From Paramecium octaurelia (taxonomy: Eukaryota; Ciliophora; Oligohymenophorea; Peniculida; Parameciidae), in assembly GCA_905182995.1 (NCBI GenBank), contig CAJJDP010000096.1, forward strand, positions 124,001 through 188,000: DNA of 64,000 nucleotides, in the 5' to 3' direction. The position numbers and the translations under genes were made by a program. The notes under the pieces are model-generated. The model did no database searches. It was not told where the DNA came from and saw nothing but the letters and a program-made list of their open reading frames with translations. Of the stretch, positions 23,585 to 35,815 are shown piece by piece (position 1 is the stretch's first letter; each line of letters starts with the position of its first letter).

Positions 23585-24679
23585 TCAAATAATCAGTTAA
23601 CAATCTCTCTCGATATTTGGATTTATATATTTGTTCAGGTATTTAATACTTTCACTTATTTTGCAATTAACGCCTTCACTGCAGAAATTGGTTATGAGCA
23701 ATCTGTCATCCAAAAATACATTCACATAATCGTCAGTAATTTTGAATTGCAACCTACCTGCAAATTTAACATACGGCCATTCTTTTGTTATCACAGACAA
23801 TAAAGCATACTGGTTATCATCATGTCCATAAAAGAAACTTTCCTCTACTTCGCTATAGAATTCCTAAAACAACCATTTCAATATGTATGATAAGGTTGCT
23901 TAATGTTGAAGTGGTTGTGAATAATCTATTCCGAAATATTAAAATTTAAAAATGTTCATCAAATATTCCACCTACTCTTGGTTCAGATTATAATCATATA
24001 AACCCTATGCCTCGTTACACAAAATATTTGAGTATAGCTTTTTTAATTGAGTGATTGTAATACTGTCTTCTGTAACATTTGAATTGGGATTGCATTTCTT
24101 AAACAACTTAAAAGTATTGTTGAACTATGGATGTTGTCTCACTTGTTTGTTTATCTCATTGTATTCAGCACTACTATAAAGGGCATCATCAAGAACATCT
24201 ATTAATGGGCACTGTTCAGTTTTATGTCCATGGAACATGAAGTCATTAGTCATTTTGAATGTCTCAAAATTTTATGAGAAAGGGTCACTGAAATTAGAAT
24301 TTATAATTTTATCGAAATTCTGCTGATTCGTAGAATATTGTTGATAATAGTCTCTAAAATATTGCACCAAAATTTCATTATAATTTTAAGGACATAATCC
24401 TTAAATAAAAGCAATCACTGAATGAATGACCCTTGGTTTTGCTGATGAAATCAAATTAAAGTAATCATAATCGCAAATACCACGACCATCATGAATTGTG
24501 AAATTATTAATCGCCATCTATTTCACTTAATCAAATCCCTTCTAAGTTAAGTATCCTTGAGGATAGTCTCCCCACAATTCCTTATCTAAATCATTGTAAT
24601 CATTGGGGGATCTAATACCGTGTCTTAAGAAAGAGACCTATTTTGAATGTATTACTGCGAATAAAATGAATACTAGCAT
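23585..24679 (-). CDS. Histidine acid phosphatase, secreted or lysosomal
   Basis: One frame of exactly 365 codons (364 aa), ATG 24679 to TGA 23587-23585. A hydrophobic leader (MLVFILFAVIHS) precedes the catalytic RHGIRSP motif near residue 17, the RHGxRxP signature in which His is phosphorylated. The second catalytic element, HD in GHDDNQYALL, lies near residue 260 as expected. The length fits the branch-2 acid phosphatase family. In ciliates such enzymes act in lysosomes and digestive vacuoles or are secreted. It sits 214 bases downstream of the YME1 gene on the same strand. Confidence 0.88.
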
Positions 24680-25028
24680 TAATTTTAATAATAAACTAAT
24701 CTCATACTTTTCAATCAGGATTTCAATGTATCTTCATTAATACTTTAATCTTCAAATAAATTGGAATAAATTTAAATTTCATGTCATCATATTGTATATA
24801 TCATTTAAACGCTAATTATCTTAAAGTACATAAAATATTTTATATAATAATAAGTAGTAGAACTTACACCTATATTTGATATAGCTTTTGGTCATATTGA
24901 AATTAATAAATAAAATTTCTTTACTCAAATATTGTGTAGGTGGATTTAGAGTGTATTGTATTGCCGGGATCTCATTGGATTAAATCGAAAAAAAACTGTT
25001 TTTATTATATATAATAAATATTTTATAA
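24680..25028. other. AT-rich intergenic spacer
   Basis: Divergent spacer between the acid phosphatase and the kinase-like gene. No gene is seen in it. Confidence 0.5.
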
Positions 25029-26972
25029 ATGGGAGCTAACAGCTCAAAATTAAATTTGGAAATATTAAATGAATACAGTTTTCTCAATGTGGCATAAGAT
25101 GAGGGATACGGAGAAATCCAATTGTTTAGCAATAAGATCAAACGAACTGATTAAATGGCACTTATAAAATTTTACGATCAATCTGATATGGAAAAGAGGG
25201 CTAACTTAATTCAAATGAGGTAAATCATTATCTTATATAGAAAACAATAAAACAATCAATACTTTACTAAAATATTGGATTTTTAGGTGCAGACAACTGA
25301 GGATTTGTGCAGCAATATAAATCTTTTGCATGTTGGGCTGGAATATTTAGAAAAAAGCCTTTAAGATGACATCCTAAATCGAAGAGCCAATGATAGAACG
25401 TAATTAATAATGACATATTGAATATAGTTATAACGAGGGAGAGCTATGGTATTTGACATAAACCATACTTTCTGGATTGAAAGATCTTCAGATGAATAAT
25501 CTACAATATCAGGATTTGCATCCGAACAATATACGGATCAAGCTGAGTGGGGAAGTCAAACTGCTAGAACTATGTTGCTTAGCCAATCAGTAAAGTGCAT
25601 ATCAAAAAGTCTTTACTCAATTAAGAGAAGTTGAATATCTTTCACCTGAGCAATTGTACGTGTTAGAAAATGAACGTTAAAATGTAATTATCATTATCTA
25701 GAATTTAAGGATAAGTAAGAATATTCTATTGAAAAATAAAATGTATTCATACTTGGTGTTATTTTCTTGGTGTGCATAACCAATATGGACGTGAAAAAGT
25801 TCTACAATAATTTCACTTTTAATTCAGAACTAGCTAATCAAAAATTGAATAATGCATTTGAAAAGTACAACTACTCAGATCCAATGAAGCATCTGCTAAA
25901 GGATCTATTGCAACTCAACACCTATCATAGACCTACATATCTTGAAATCTTAGATAAAATATCTCATGTCGATTCTAGTAGAATCTCTCCAAATCTGTAT
26001 GCATTGAATATGCAAGATTAAGCTATTAAATCAACATTGCTCATCAAGAGTCAATCTAATTTCGCTTAAGAATAAGTTATAGAAAGCTAACCTTAGTCTC
26101 TGTACGAGCAGCACAACCTTATAAATGATTCCTTTAACAGACAAGTTACATCGAATTTTTAAGCCAATTTAGAATCTGCTCCCAACACTGAAGTCAATAA
26201 ATAAAGCTATGACTTTGAATTTGCTACTCATTCAAAATATGAATCAAATCATTAAGCAACTCATCTAACTACTTAGGAAGGATTGGATAAAATAAGACAA
26301 TTAAAAGAAAGATTTCAATTCATGAAAGGAGAAGTTCCTTATTAATAAGCAGCCACTGTTCCTACTACATTTACTCATTAAGATGAAAGCGATACTTATA
26401 GACTTCCGAATTAAAATACCCAAAATCCTTATCAGCCTAATTTCTTAGACATGGACCCTATTATCTAAAGAGCTCTACAAAAAAGCAGAGAAGTTATGTC
26501 CAAATGCAATCCATATTAAACTGCTGATCCTTATGTTCCCATTTTGTAAACCTCAAATGCCTCATTTCTTCCTTAACCTGGAATGCCATCCATTATTCAA
26601 CCAATTCAGAATTCATAATTAGGAAATTCATAATTCAATTAAAATTTTTAGACTTCGTAATAAAACCCTCAATTCCAATAACAATTTAGTCAACATAGCC
26701 AAATAAATCCAGTTTAAGCTCCATTGTCATTACAACAATCGCAGTTTTAAAAACAACCAACTTTTTCATAATCATTTTCTCCCTACCCTTAGTAAAATGA
26801 GTAAACATCGCCTTTGAAAAAACCAGCCATATCTTAATATGTTTAATAGTAAACAATTACGCCTCCATCATTTAATTAATAATAATCAATGTAAGATTCT
26901 AATTTTAACATAGGTACCAACCTTATGTAAGGAATGATAGGTTTTTATGATGTTGGAATTATTATATGCTGA
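25029..26972 (+). CDS. Protein-kinase-like protein (pseudokinase) with Gln/Asn-rich tail
   Basis: Introns of 21, 28 and 26 nt leave 622 aa. The N-terminus MGANSSK fits an N-myristoylation site. A kinase-like fold follows: MALIKFYDQ at the beta-3 position, YQDLHPNNIRI in place of the HRDLKPxN catalytic loop, YLSPEQL as the APE segment, and QNVFILGVIF as helix F. The DFG motif is absent; the aligned stretch reads KLLELCCLA, so Mg binding should fail. After residue ~270 the protein is low-complexity Gln/Asn/Ser/Pro to the end at TGA 26970. Likely a membrane-tethered scaffold or regulator. The catalytic Asp of HRD survives, so weak activity cannot be excluded. Confidence 0.72.
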
Positions 26973-27240
26973 ATAAATAGATTATTTATTAAAATATATT
27001 AAATTTTTCAGAAACTTTATTTGTTTTAATATAAGTTTGGTTATTAAATCATGCTTCAAAATTCAAATACATGCATTTAAAACCTTTTGCTTAATGGAAA
27101 ATAAATTGAAAAAGATTAAAAAGTCAATGATAAATTTAAATTAGAGTGATTATAAATTATTTTTTAATCTAGTCATTAAATTTTGCCTTATGATTTTTAA
27201 ATGACTAAAGTGGTTAATCTACAATCATTAATAAATATAG

Positions 27241-28557
27241 ATGGCAAAAAATAAAGTTCAAATCAATCTAGTTGTTATAGGACATGTTGATTCTGGAAAG
27301 TCAACTACAATAGGAAATCTAATTTATAAGTTAGGTGGAATAGATGAAAAAACAATTAATAAATATGAAGAGGAGGCTAATAAAATTGGAAAAGGATCAT
27401 TCAAATACGCATGGATATTGAATAAACTTAAAGATGAAAGGGAAAGAGGGATCACAATTGATATTTCAACACAGAATTTTGAAACAAATAATTATAATTA
27501 CAGAGTGATTGATGCACCTGGTCATAGAGATTTTATAAAAAACATGATAACAGGAACTTCATAAGCAGATGCGGCTTTGTTAATGATTTCTTCAGCTGAA
27601 GGAGAATTTGAGTATGGCATATCTCGGAACGGATAAACTAATGAGCATATCTTATTGGCCTACACACTTGGTATCAGATAAATAGTATGCGCAATAAATA
27701 AGATGGATGAGAAATCAGTAAATTATTCAAAAGAAAGATACAATGGAATAGTTGAATAGTTAGCAGCTTATCTAATTAGAGTAGGATACAATCCAAAAAA
27801 TATTCCATTCATTCCAATTTCTGGATGGGAAGGTGATAATATGTTAAAAAGATCACCTAATTTATTATGGTATCATGGCCCCACTCTTTTTGAATCTCTA
27901 GATACAATAATACCACCTAAAAGACAAACTGATAAGCCACTTAGACTCCCATTATAGGATGTTTATAAAATAAGTGGTATTGGTACTGTTCCTGTGGGTA
28001 CAATACAAACTGGAGTTGTGAGAACAGGGATGATGATCGAGTTTGCTCCGACTGGAATAATAGCTGAATTAAAATCTATAGAAATGAATCATAATGAACT
28101 TGGAGTTGGAATCCCAGGAGATTATATAGGTTTTAATGTGAAAAAAGTACAATGCAAAGATTTAAGAAGAGGATATGTGGCTTCTGATTAACAGAATGAT
28201 CCAGCAAAAGAATGCATGTCATTTATTGCTTAAGTGATAATATTAAATCATCCTGGATAAATTTCAAAGGGTTATTGTCCAGTTGTAGATTGCCATACAG
28301 CACATATTGCATGTACATTTGATTAAATCATATCAAAAATTGACAGAAGAACAGGCAGGATAATAGAGGAAGCTCCTAAATATATAAGATAAGGGGATTG
28401 CGCTATTATTAAATTAATACCAACCAAACCCTTATGTGTTGAAGTCTTTTCTGAATATCCACCACTTGGAAGATTTGCTGTAAGAGACTTGAAACAAACA
28501 GTTGCAGTTGGTGTAATAAAGTCTGTTGAAAAAAAAGGAAGACAAATAATTAAATGA
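27241..28557 (+). CDS. Divergent translation elongation factor 1-alpha (EF-1A) homologue
   Basis: An intronless frame of 438 aa. All GTPase motifs are present: GHVDSGKST (G1), the switch region [27 protein letters not shown] (G3) and NKMD (G4). Domains II and III follow, with [19 protein letters not shown] and [19 protein letters not shown] near the end. Standard EF-1A delivers aminoacyl-tRNA to the ribosome. This copy differs at many normally fixed sites (STQNF for [16 protein letters not shown] for GRVETGVLKPG), lacks part of a domain I insert and lacks the Lys-rich C-terminal tail. It is either a fast-evolving paralogue or a specialised factor, not the main EF-1A gene. Absence of introns is unusual here. 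Confidence 0.88.
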
Positions 28558-28688
28558 GAAATATCTATTTATCTATTTACTTATATATCTATTATATTTT
28601 TATTAAATTTTCAGAATCATAGCCTTTGGTAACTTGGTAGATCATTTAAGTTATAATAGAAACAAAATTATAATTTTAATTGAAATAC

Positions 28689-29803
28689 TCAAACTTTGTA
28701 TCTATGTTAGCATGCAAAACATTCGTAGAAGATTGTAGCTGGTTCATCTGCTCTTCTTATTTATTTAGTTTCAATTATGTATAAATAATTATTATGACAT
28801 CTTGGACATTCCTAACCTTTCGATTGAGTCATCTCCTTGATTCGAATCTATCTATAGTAATCTGCATCGTCATCTTTCATTTCAGACTAATATTCGATAG
28901 TCAAATTAAATTACAATTTTTCTATTTTCTAATTCTCTAATAACCTCTTCATCCAGCCAATCCTTCAATTATAATTAACATGCTTAATTCACTGTAAAAA
29001 AACCTTCAAATAATTTTTGTAACACTCTTCCTGATTTGTCTTTGCCCAAGTACTTGAATTATATCCTAATTATACTTAGTATAGGGTTTTCAAATCAGAA
29101 CTATAATTCTTTCCTGGTGCCACTGTTTAATAATGTTTGTTGTATAAATTGTTTTCAAGAGCATCAGCCAACTTAGTACACTTGTCCACTCTAACTAATA
29201 GCTTTTAGCATTATTACAAATTCTCCTCCTAAAAAAGATCCTGTTATTATTTTTATTAAATTTATTTCTGTAGATACTCCGATAATTTAGCTCTGATCTT
29301 ATCCCTCTAGTCTTGAGGCAAGTAATCTCCCAGTTGAATATTGGATTAGGTTCCTTGGATGTTATCAGTCTAAAAATTAACATCCTTATGTTTAATACAT
29401 ATTTGGCAACAGAAAATATGGTCTTTTTATTTTCTCGTTTAGGGGGCTTAGAAATAATTTCTTTGATCTAATTATGAATGGACTTGAGTTTTAACTAAAA
29501 CTAAGTGAATTATTTAGACCAAAATAGTGGCGATTTAATCCTTATTATATAATGCCATATCAGTTGAGGGAGCCTTCCTGATAGACTCCCTGAGGATATA
29601 GACACTCTTATATATTTTGCTTTGCACAATCGCCTCTCGTTCTAGGGTTCCCTTCTAAAATTGATAGAATAAATGGTATTTACGCATAGTTAGCCTAGAA
29701 CAAAGTATATGGCATCAGGACCTCGCCATTTCCAGTCTACTAGGACCTTACGGTATTCATAGAGTTCTTCAGTGGTGAAGGGCTTTTGTTCTTCTAGTAT
29801 CAT
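28689..29803 (-). CDS. Transcription elongation factor TFIIS (S-II) homologue
   Basis: ATG 29803 to TGA 28691-28689. Introns of 29, 23 and 28 nt leave 344 aa. The central part resembles TFIIS domain II (RDKIRAKLSEYL near residue 160, then LADALENNLYNKH). The C-terminal zinc ribbon is clear: CPRCHNNYLYIIETKQIRRA, the RADEPATIFYEC loop with the catalytic Asp-Glu pair, and a last pair of Cys in CFAC. TFIIS enters the secondary channel of RNA polymerase II and stimulates cleavage of backtracked RNA. The ribbon alone would also fit RPA12 or RPB9, but the length and domain II favour TFIIS. Confidence 0.85.
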
Positions 29804-29918
29804 AAGAAAAATAAATTAATTCACTAGAAAAGAAGTTGAATTAAATTCAAAAAGCCTTTTAATAATTTAGTAATGATAAATTAATTAAACTATTAAAACA
29901 TAAAACCTAGAAATTTAA

Positions 29919-30269
29919 ATGGGAACTTGTCAAACCTCAAGAAAAAGAATTAAAAGCAACACATGGACCATATGTGAAGGACTTTAATAAAAAAAATTAG
30001 ATTCCACTTGCTAACGGTTGTCACTATATTTAGAATTGGTTGGAGACACTCACTCCCTCGGTGGCTACTTGCAAGAACGAATTAGAACTCTATTTGAGAT
30101 CAAGCAAAAACTAAATCCAAATGCAACTTAATCATAAAAGATCAAATCAATGCAGGAAGCATCCGAAATTATAGAATACCTCTATAATGACAAGCACTTT
30201 AGTCAAGCATTCCCTATTTTAAGGGAGAGTCTCTTCGAAATCACATAAGTGTCAATAGTACTAGACTGA
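29919..30269 (+). CDS. Small unrecognised protein, 116 aa
   Basis: ATG 29919 to TGA 30267, 117 codons, no intron. It begins MGTCQTSRKR, compatible with N-myristoylation plus palmitoylation at Cys4. The remainder is helical, with GGYLQERIRTLFEIKQKL and a C-terminal LFEITQVSIVLD. No domain is named. It is divergent from TFIIS, with 115 bases between starts. Confidence 0.5.
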
Positions 30270-31330
30270 TTTCAATTTCTTGTCTCAAATGAATATATTT
30301 TTGTCATTCAATTTACTGATAGAAAACACTTAAATTACTTTTGATTAAATAAGAATCAATAATTGCCTCTAGTCCTTATTTGTTGTTGCAGTTTTAAATA
30401 ATTAGAACCCATTTTTAATATGTTGCTTTATAATATAAATGTTTATTATCAATAAGATAAGTCATCTCCGATTTGGCAAACATAAAAAGATAAACCATAG
30501 ATGGCACTGCTAACATTACTATGAGAATTTATTAAGACTTTTATTGTCTAAACCTTTTAAAATTAATAACTGAAATCATTGAATTTTACTAAAATTATAA
30601 AATTTAATCAATCCATTTGGAATAGTTGTATGATAAAATTCTCTAATATCAATTTGAAGGCAGTGTCTTCGTTACAAAATCACAATAAGTTTTAATTTAA
30701 TAAATTAATGCTTCATGTAGTTAGAAAATCCAATTTTTAATATTAGAGCAGTTAAATTTGTCTTGACTATATTTAAGATTTTAAATGATTTTTTAATTAT
30801 TTCAATATATTTTATTCGAAAAACATTAGTAAGATATCAATATTCATCTGATTTAATCAAATAATTTGATGATTCAATAACTTCTCTTATGATTTTAATG
30901 AAATTCAATACAAATTCATTAACTTAATTGAGAATACTTTCAACAAACATTTATCATTAATTAATAGTTAACAAGCATAAGTTTTACTTCCAAGAAGTCA
31001 TAAGATAAAACTATCGAATATTTTACTCAATTATATTTCTTAATAACATTTAAATGTAATATAACACTCAATTCTTATAATTTTACAACTTCTCTGAATT
31101 TAATAATAATAAATTCTTTAATAATCGTTTATGCTTCGAATTCCTAAAATTAGAATTTATAACTCCAGAATAAAATTTAGTAATTATATCAGAACCTTAA
31201 TTAATTGTTCTGATTAAACTTATTATGAACTCAATATCCGTAATTTATTCAGCTAGATAATTAGAGGAATTAATTTTCTTAATAAATCCATGTATCATTA
31301 ATTATTGATTGTTATTCTTTATTAATAAAA
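30270..31330 (-). pseudogene. Unresolved AT-rich stretch with broken helical-repeat-like frames
   Basis: No intact gene could be read over about 1 kb. On the minus strand several short open stretches look like pieces of an alpha-solenoid (armadillo/HEAT-like) protein, for example GFIKKINSSNYLAEQITDIE near 31290-31230 and FVESILNQVNEFVLNFIKII near 30950-30880. They lie in different frames, and not all joins have plausible small introns. It could be a decayed gene, a real gene with introns I could not place, or chance in AT-rich DNA. Confidence 0.25.
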
Positions 31331-32054
31331 TCAATTTTTCCACATCTATTAATTAGCTGTCTTCCTCATGAATTATCTTACAGTTTCTCTCATTTCAGGA
31401 TCATCGCTTTCATAAAATCCCTTCAACATATTCAACACTCCCTTAACATTATCCTCTAATGGGCCGTCCTTCTCAAGTTTCTTTTTCTCTTTCTCTTCTT
31501 TTTTTTGATCAATCTCAAATTAAAATATAATTTACAATATTTTCTGTTGTTTTGATTTGAGTCCATTAGGTTTTATCAGGCAAAACCAATATAACATGAA
31601 TATTATTCTTAGTTACTTTGAAGCTACTCATTTAATGCAGAAAGTCACCAAATGTTTTTTTAATTTGTAACCTTCATAAATAATATTATTACCTATGATT
31701 GGCGTTGCGATACCCTATCACTCGGACATCAAAGCAATTCTTTCCAAACTCAACTTGAATATTCTGTTTTGGCAATTCCCCTACACCTTCCATATTGATG
31801 ATTATTGTTATCTTATTTTCCTCCTAGTCGAAAGCGTATTTAGTTATTTTCTCGAACTTCAATTCATCTATCTAAGGCAACTGTTACTCTATCTACTCTT
31901 CCTTCTCCACCTTTTATGGTTGAAGTATCTTGATAGAGTCGTTCAAGAATTTAATTCTCTTGTTCAAATACTCAATATTATTTGGCCTTTTTGCTGTCTT
32001 CAACCATTCTTGAACTTCTGCTAAGTCCTCTTAATATTGTTCTAATTCACTCAT
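31331..32054 (-). CDS. CACYBP: CacyBP/SIP homologue (calcyclin-binding protein, CS domain)
   Basis: Introns of 21 and 22 nt leave 226 aa, ATG 32054 to TGA 31333-31331. A helical N-terminal segment (LAEVQEWLKTAKRPNN) is followed by a CS (p23/SGT1-like) domain, starting KYAFDQEENKITIIINMEGV and ending FKVTKNNIHVILVL and KTQWTQIK. The C-terminal SGS-like part has GVLNMLKGFYESDDPEMRET, corresponding to the conserved end of CacyBP. In animals the protein links Siah and Skp1 ubiquitin ligases and binds S100 proteins. The role in ciliates is inferred from family only. Confidence 0.85.
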
Positions 32055-32071
32055 AAAATAAATTAATTTTT

Positions 32072-32311
32072 ATGGAATCTCCCTTTCTAATTTGGTAAAT
32101 ATATAGGAACCACTCAACCGAATAATTACCTTACCTAAGCAAATATTTTATAGCTGCAATAGTCACTCTAATAGTCGTAATCTCCATACTGATGCTCCAT
32201 CATGTTAGGAGCAATTTCTAGTTAGTAAGAAGACTTCCTAAGAAACCAAAGAATAAAGAAAAGAATGTTACTTTTAACTTAGACTTGAATCAGATCCATT
32301 ACTTTTATTGA
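32072..32311 (+). CDS. Possible small single-pass membrane protein (strand uncertain)
   Basis: The plus-strand frame ATG 32072 to TGA 32309 gives 79 aa: a hydrophobic segment (YFIAAIVTLIVVISILM) followed by a basic stretch (KKPKNKEKN). The start lies only 17 bases from the divergent CacyBP start, which is unusually tight. The minus strand over the same bases is also open and protein-like, with a Tyr-rich stretch (EHQYGDYDYQSDYCSY). Only one is likely real. Confidence 0.3.
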
Positions 32312-33026
32312 TTAGTATTTTCATAAACTCTAAATTAATTGCTCTCATTTAAATTAGGTTTTAATGTACTTGCTCAATTTTTGCATTCCTCCTTGGATTC
32401 CCAATTCTAATCCACCTCTTAACTACTCAATTTCATTACAAATCCAATCTTATCCTAATAAGAAGAATATTTTAATGTTTGACTCTCCAATTAGAAAACA
32501 CTCAACATTTTCACAAAAACTAAAAATAATTGCGATTACTAAATGGAGTTGTTAAAATTTATAAATATTTGATTAATATCATTTAAATTTTGGAGTCTTA
32601 ACACAATCATATTTTGTATGTCCATAAATTGCTCCATTTTATTTTTAGATCAAAGTTGAAAATACTCATAAGTTTTATTCTTTAATTAAGCTTATTTTGA
32701 TTATTAACCTGATTGCCCAACTATTGATATCTTATTTTAATAATAATTGATAACCCATTCAAAACCTCAATTTAGATACATTTTCTTTTGGAATTTTTCT
32801 ATTTTCTGAGTAAAGGGACTGTTATTTATAGTTTGATTGATTCTTTTGAGAATGATAACCTATTCTTAAGTTTTTGATAGGGTCTTCCTCTTGAATGAAT
32901 TTAATATTTATTTATTAGTTTTGAAATTATAAGAGTCTGAATTTATTTTTGATAATTGTTAGCAGGTAGAATTTTACAATTCTTTCATCTATATAGCCTA
33001 TCAGCTAAGACAAAAAACTAAAGATT
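32312..33026. other. Unresolved AT-rich region, possible minus-strand exons
   Basis: No complete gene was read. On the minus strand a long open stretch between about 33020 and 32780 has coding-like composition (IKFIQEEDPIKNLRIGYHSQ, then NRKIPKENVSKLRF), possibly the 3' part of the gene annotated at 33027-33388, but the frames do not join with a plausible intron. Two plus-strand ORFs in this region look like low-complexity chance frames. Confidence 0.3.
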
Positions 33027-33388
33027 TCATTATTTTTTGGATTGCAATGGAATCATTATATTTTTAGAATAATTATCATTCTGAGTATTTTTCCTATATT
33101 TATAGTACTATATCCAATAATATTCCAGGATAACTATTTTTGAGAGCTCTGGATGCTGTGTGCCTTTTGGATTAAAAACTTTGGGCAGCTTTGCTTTTTG
33201 CTTAGAATACTCTTTAATAAGATTTTATGGCTCAGGATAAATTAGAATTCTTGAAAAAGTCAAATGTAATATTTATAATTTTCAAAGAGTCAGACAAAAA
33301 CAATTCATAATAACAAACTCAATCATATGTACTTTGAAAATTATCACTTCGAATAGAGTTGAATCTATGCAATTTAGGTAGTCGACAT
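33027..33388 (-). CDS. Fragmentary unrecognised gene
   Basis: A start at 33388 (MSTTQIAQIQLYSK) and a good coding stretch further on (NLIKEYSKQKAKLPKVFNPK) suggest a real minus-strand gene with unresolved introns, ending at TGA 33029-33027 or continuing toward 32780. Composition is basic and helical. No domain is recognised, and exon borders are not trustworthy. Confidence 0.35.
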
Positions 33389-33657
33389 CAATTGTGCAAA
33401 AATATGACATTAAATAAGTCAACAATACAGATAGAGATGGATATGAGCAACTTTATGAAAAGTGATTTTATTCTAATGTTTATTTATTTTATTAGATTAA
33501 TGTTATATTATATCTATTATTAATAAGCAAATTATAACAACTTATTCCTATGCTAATGAGCCTTTGAAAAGGAGAGTGAGGCTTAGTAGAGATTAATAAA
33601 TAAGCAATAATGTAATAATGTAATGAATAAATTGGTTGTCATTCAGTTTCATGGATT

Positions 33658-33909
33658 TCAGACTTGTATAGTTAATAATTTATAGAACAATGTTTTCAAA
33701 TCTTGATTTCTAGGTTGAGTTGAGTATGTCTTCTGATGAGGGCCTGATTCACTCTCCATATTCAAGATTATGTGATTTGATAATTTGAGATTGATTGCAA
33801 TTTCTTGCTCCCTAGAATATTGCTACTAATTAAATGGCTATTCTTGAAATATTTTGCATGCACTAGCTAGAGAGGTGACCATAAGGATGGCTATAAATAT
33901 GAACTTCAT
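33658..33909 (-). CDS. Small secreted protein with signal peptide, 83 aa
   Basis: ATG 33909 to TGA 33660-33658, exactly 84 codons. The N-terminus MKFIFIAILMVTSLASAC is a textbook signal peptide with a likely cleavage after ASA. The mature part is short, Gln- and Ser-rich, with one Cys near its start. No family is recognised. Confidence 0.55.
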
Positions 33910-34182
33910 TTTTGATAATATTATAAGGAAATATCTTAAATTCAAATCCTTATAAATTATTGAATATCTCCCCCTTCAAAGACATCTGATAATGTATGAC
34001 ATAATTTATTAGTTTATTGCGTTTTATAATTTTGTTAACATTCACTATGACCAAAAATATGAAAAACAATAAATTAATATATTGAATATATATAATTAAT
34101 TATTAAATTAAAATATGAATCTGAATTATTATTATTTATTGGTTTATGGTTCGAAGTTAAATGAAATAAAAATAATTACAGT

Positions 34183-35815
34183 TCATTGCCATAGTTTATT
34201 CGAAGAAGTATTATTGAAGCTTTTTGATGCCCAATCCATATTAAGAACCTAGATATTATGTAGAGTATACAGTTTTTAAGTTAAGGTTCGGTTGAAAAGT
34301 AGGTAAGTATTTATTCTCTAGTTTTTGTAAGTTTTCTTGTTTTTTCTATTGATAATCAAGTAATCTATCTTCAACTTTGGTAGTATTATAATTTTCGATA
34401 TTTCTTTTTTGTATTTGCGGTCTAAAGGTTAATGATGATAGCATGTCCTTATCCTTTTTTATCTACTCTGTTAAAATGTGTTCATTTCTTTTTTCTAACC
34501 AATGTAGTTAAGAATTTGCAAACTCTTCAACATTAATTTCCTATTACATAGATTTATTTGGATCTTTCCTTTTAGACCACTTCAACTTCTCCTTCTCCCA
34601 TTGTTCCTATTCAGCTCTAATGGATTCCTCTTCCTTTTACTTCTTGAGTTCAATCTAAGACTTCATCCACTCCTCTTTTTTTTAAATGATTTTTTATTAA
34701 CGAATATGTAATGGCACATAATATTAACATTCAGTTTTAACTCGCTGTCCTTAGACTTCCATAAAGTCCAAACGTTTTTGTCTTTAATTTTGCACTTTTT
34801 TATTAGGAGTATCCTGGGTTGCAAATTAGATTGTTTATTATTATTATTAGGGCTGCTATTGCTATTGTTAATTTTTAATTGTATCTCCAATTTTATATTT
34901 AATTTCATTGGTTTATACAATTGCATGAGATGAACCCTCTTTATATTGGACATCCTCAGCTGGATCGATGGGTTCCATTATATTCTCTTCCTTGATGATT
35001 TGAATTTCCTATCCCAAATTGACTGTCTTCTTAGCACTATTTCTTATTATTTGATTGTACTTTATTGATAAATGGTCCTTCAGTTTTGGCAAACCGGGCA
35101 ATAGGTCAACTTAAACATCTGCATCTTTAAATTAATATATCATTTTGTAATCCTCCTCCTCATTTACAAGTTACTTTAGTTTTCTTTCTAACAATTTACA
35201 ACTTCGTTCATTTATCATGGGTCTTGCACTCATGATTAATTTATCTTTGTTTTTCTCATCTTCTATCATTTTATTCAACTATTTCAATCTCTACTTCTCA
35301 TAATTGTACAATCTGTTTACTGTTTCCTAAAATACTAGAATAAAAATGATGAGATTACCTTCGTCGAGATCCTCTTAAGCATGTTCTACTTTACTCTATT
35401 TCAATTTCTCTTCTTTTTGTTTTTCTTCTTCTCTCTTTTTCTTAACTTCTTCTGCCTTAAGTTACACATTCTTAATGTTTTACTGTACCTTATCCATTTC
35501 TACATTTATAATAGTATTACTTTTTGGCTATTTTTACTTAATTTCTATTTCATATTTAGGAGCCACTACAATTGGTTTTTGCGATTTCTTATGCAATTCT
35601 GTCATTTTTTTATTGAGTGCTTCTTTGAATACATTTTATTAATTGCTATATTTCCCATTCTACAATTTCAATATCGATGCTCCGACTTGAGTATTCCGCT
35701 ATGTCTATACTTATCTTTAAGGAGAAAGGGAATTGCCAACTGATTCTGCTTGCAAATATCTTTCCATTGATTGAGACTAAACACTTTCTTTTGAGTCATC
35801 TAATTGTGAGTTCAT
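34183..35815 (-). CDS. Lys/Glu-rich coiled-coil protein, 528 aa
   Basis: ATG 35815 to TGA 34185-34183. Introns of 24 and 22 nt leave exactly 529 codons. The N-terminal 70 residues are Ser/Gln-rich and polar. A long charged coiled coil follows (KAEEVKKKREEEKQKEEKLK and later). Near the end the stretch TFRPQIQKRNIEN and YLPTFQPNLN resembles the short F-x-P-x-(I/L) repeats common in ciliate cytoskeletal coiled-coil proteins. Function unknown. Confidence 0.7.

Noticed and set aside
28689..28830. Zinc ribbon alone taken as RPA12 or RPB9
   Set aside because: The upstream 250 residues include a TFIIS domain II-like region and the total length fits TFIIS.
31695..32024. Plus-strand hydrophobic ORF of 109 aa
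   Set aside because: Antisense of the CacyBP coding sequence.
35381..35743. Phe-rich plus-strand ORF of 120 aa resembling a membrane protein
   Set aside because: Antisense of a Lys/Glu coiled-coil exon; such exons give Phe/Leu-rich reverse frames.
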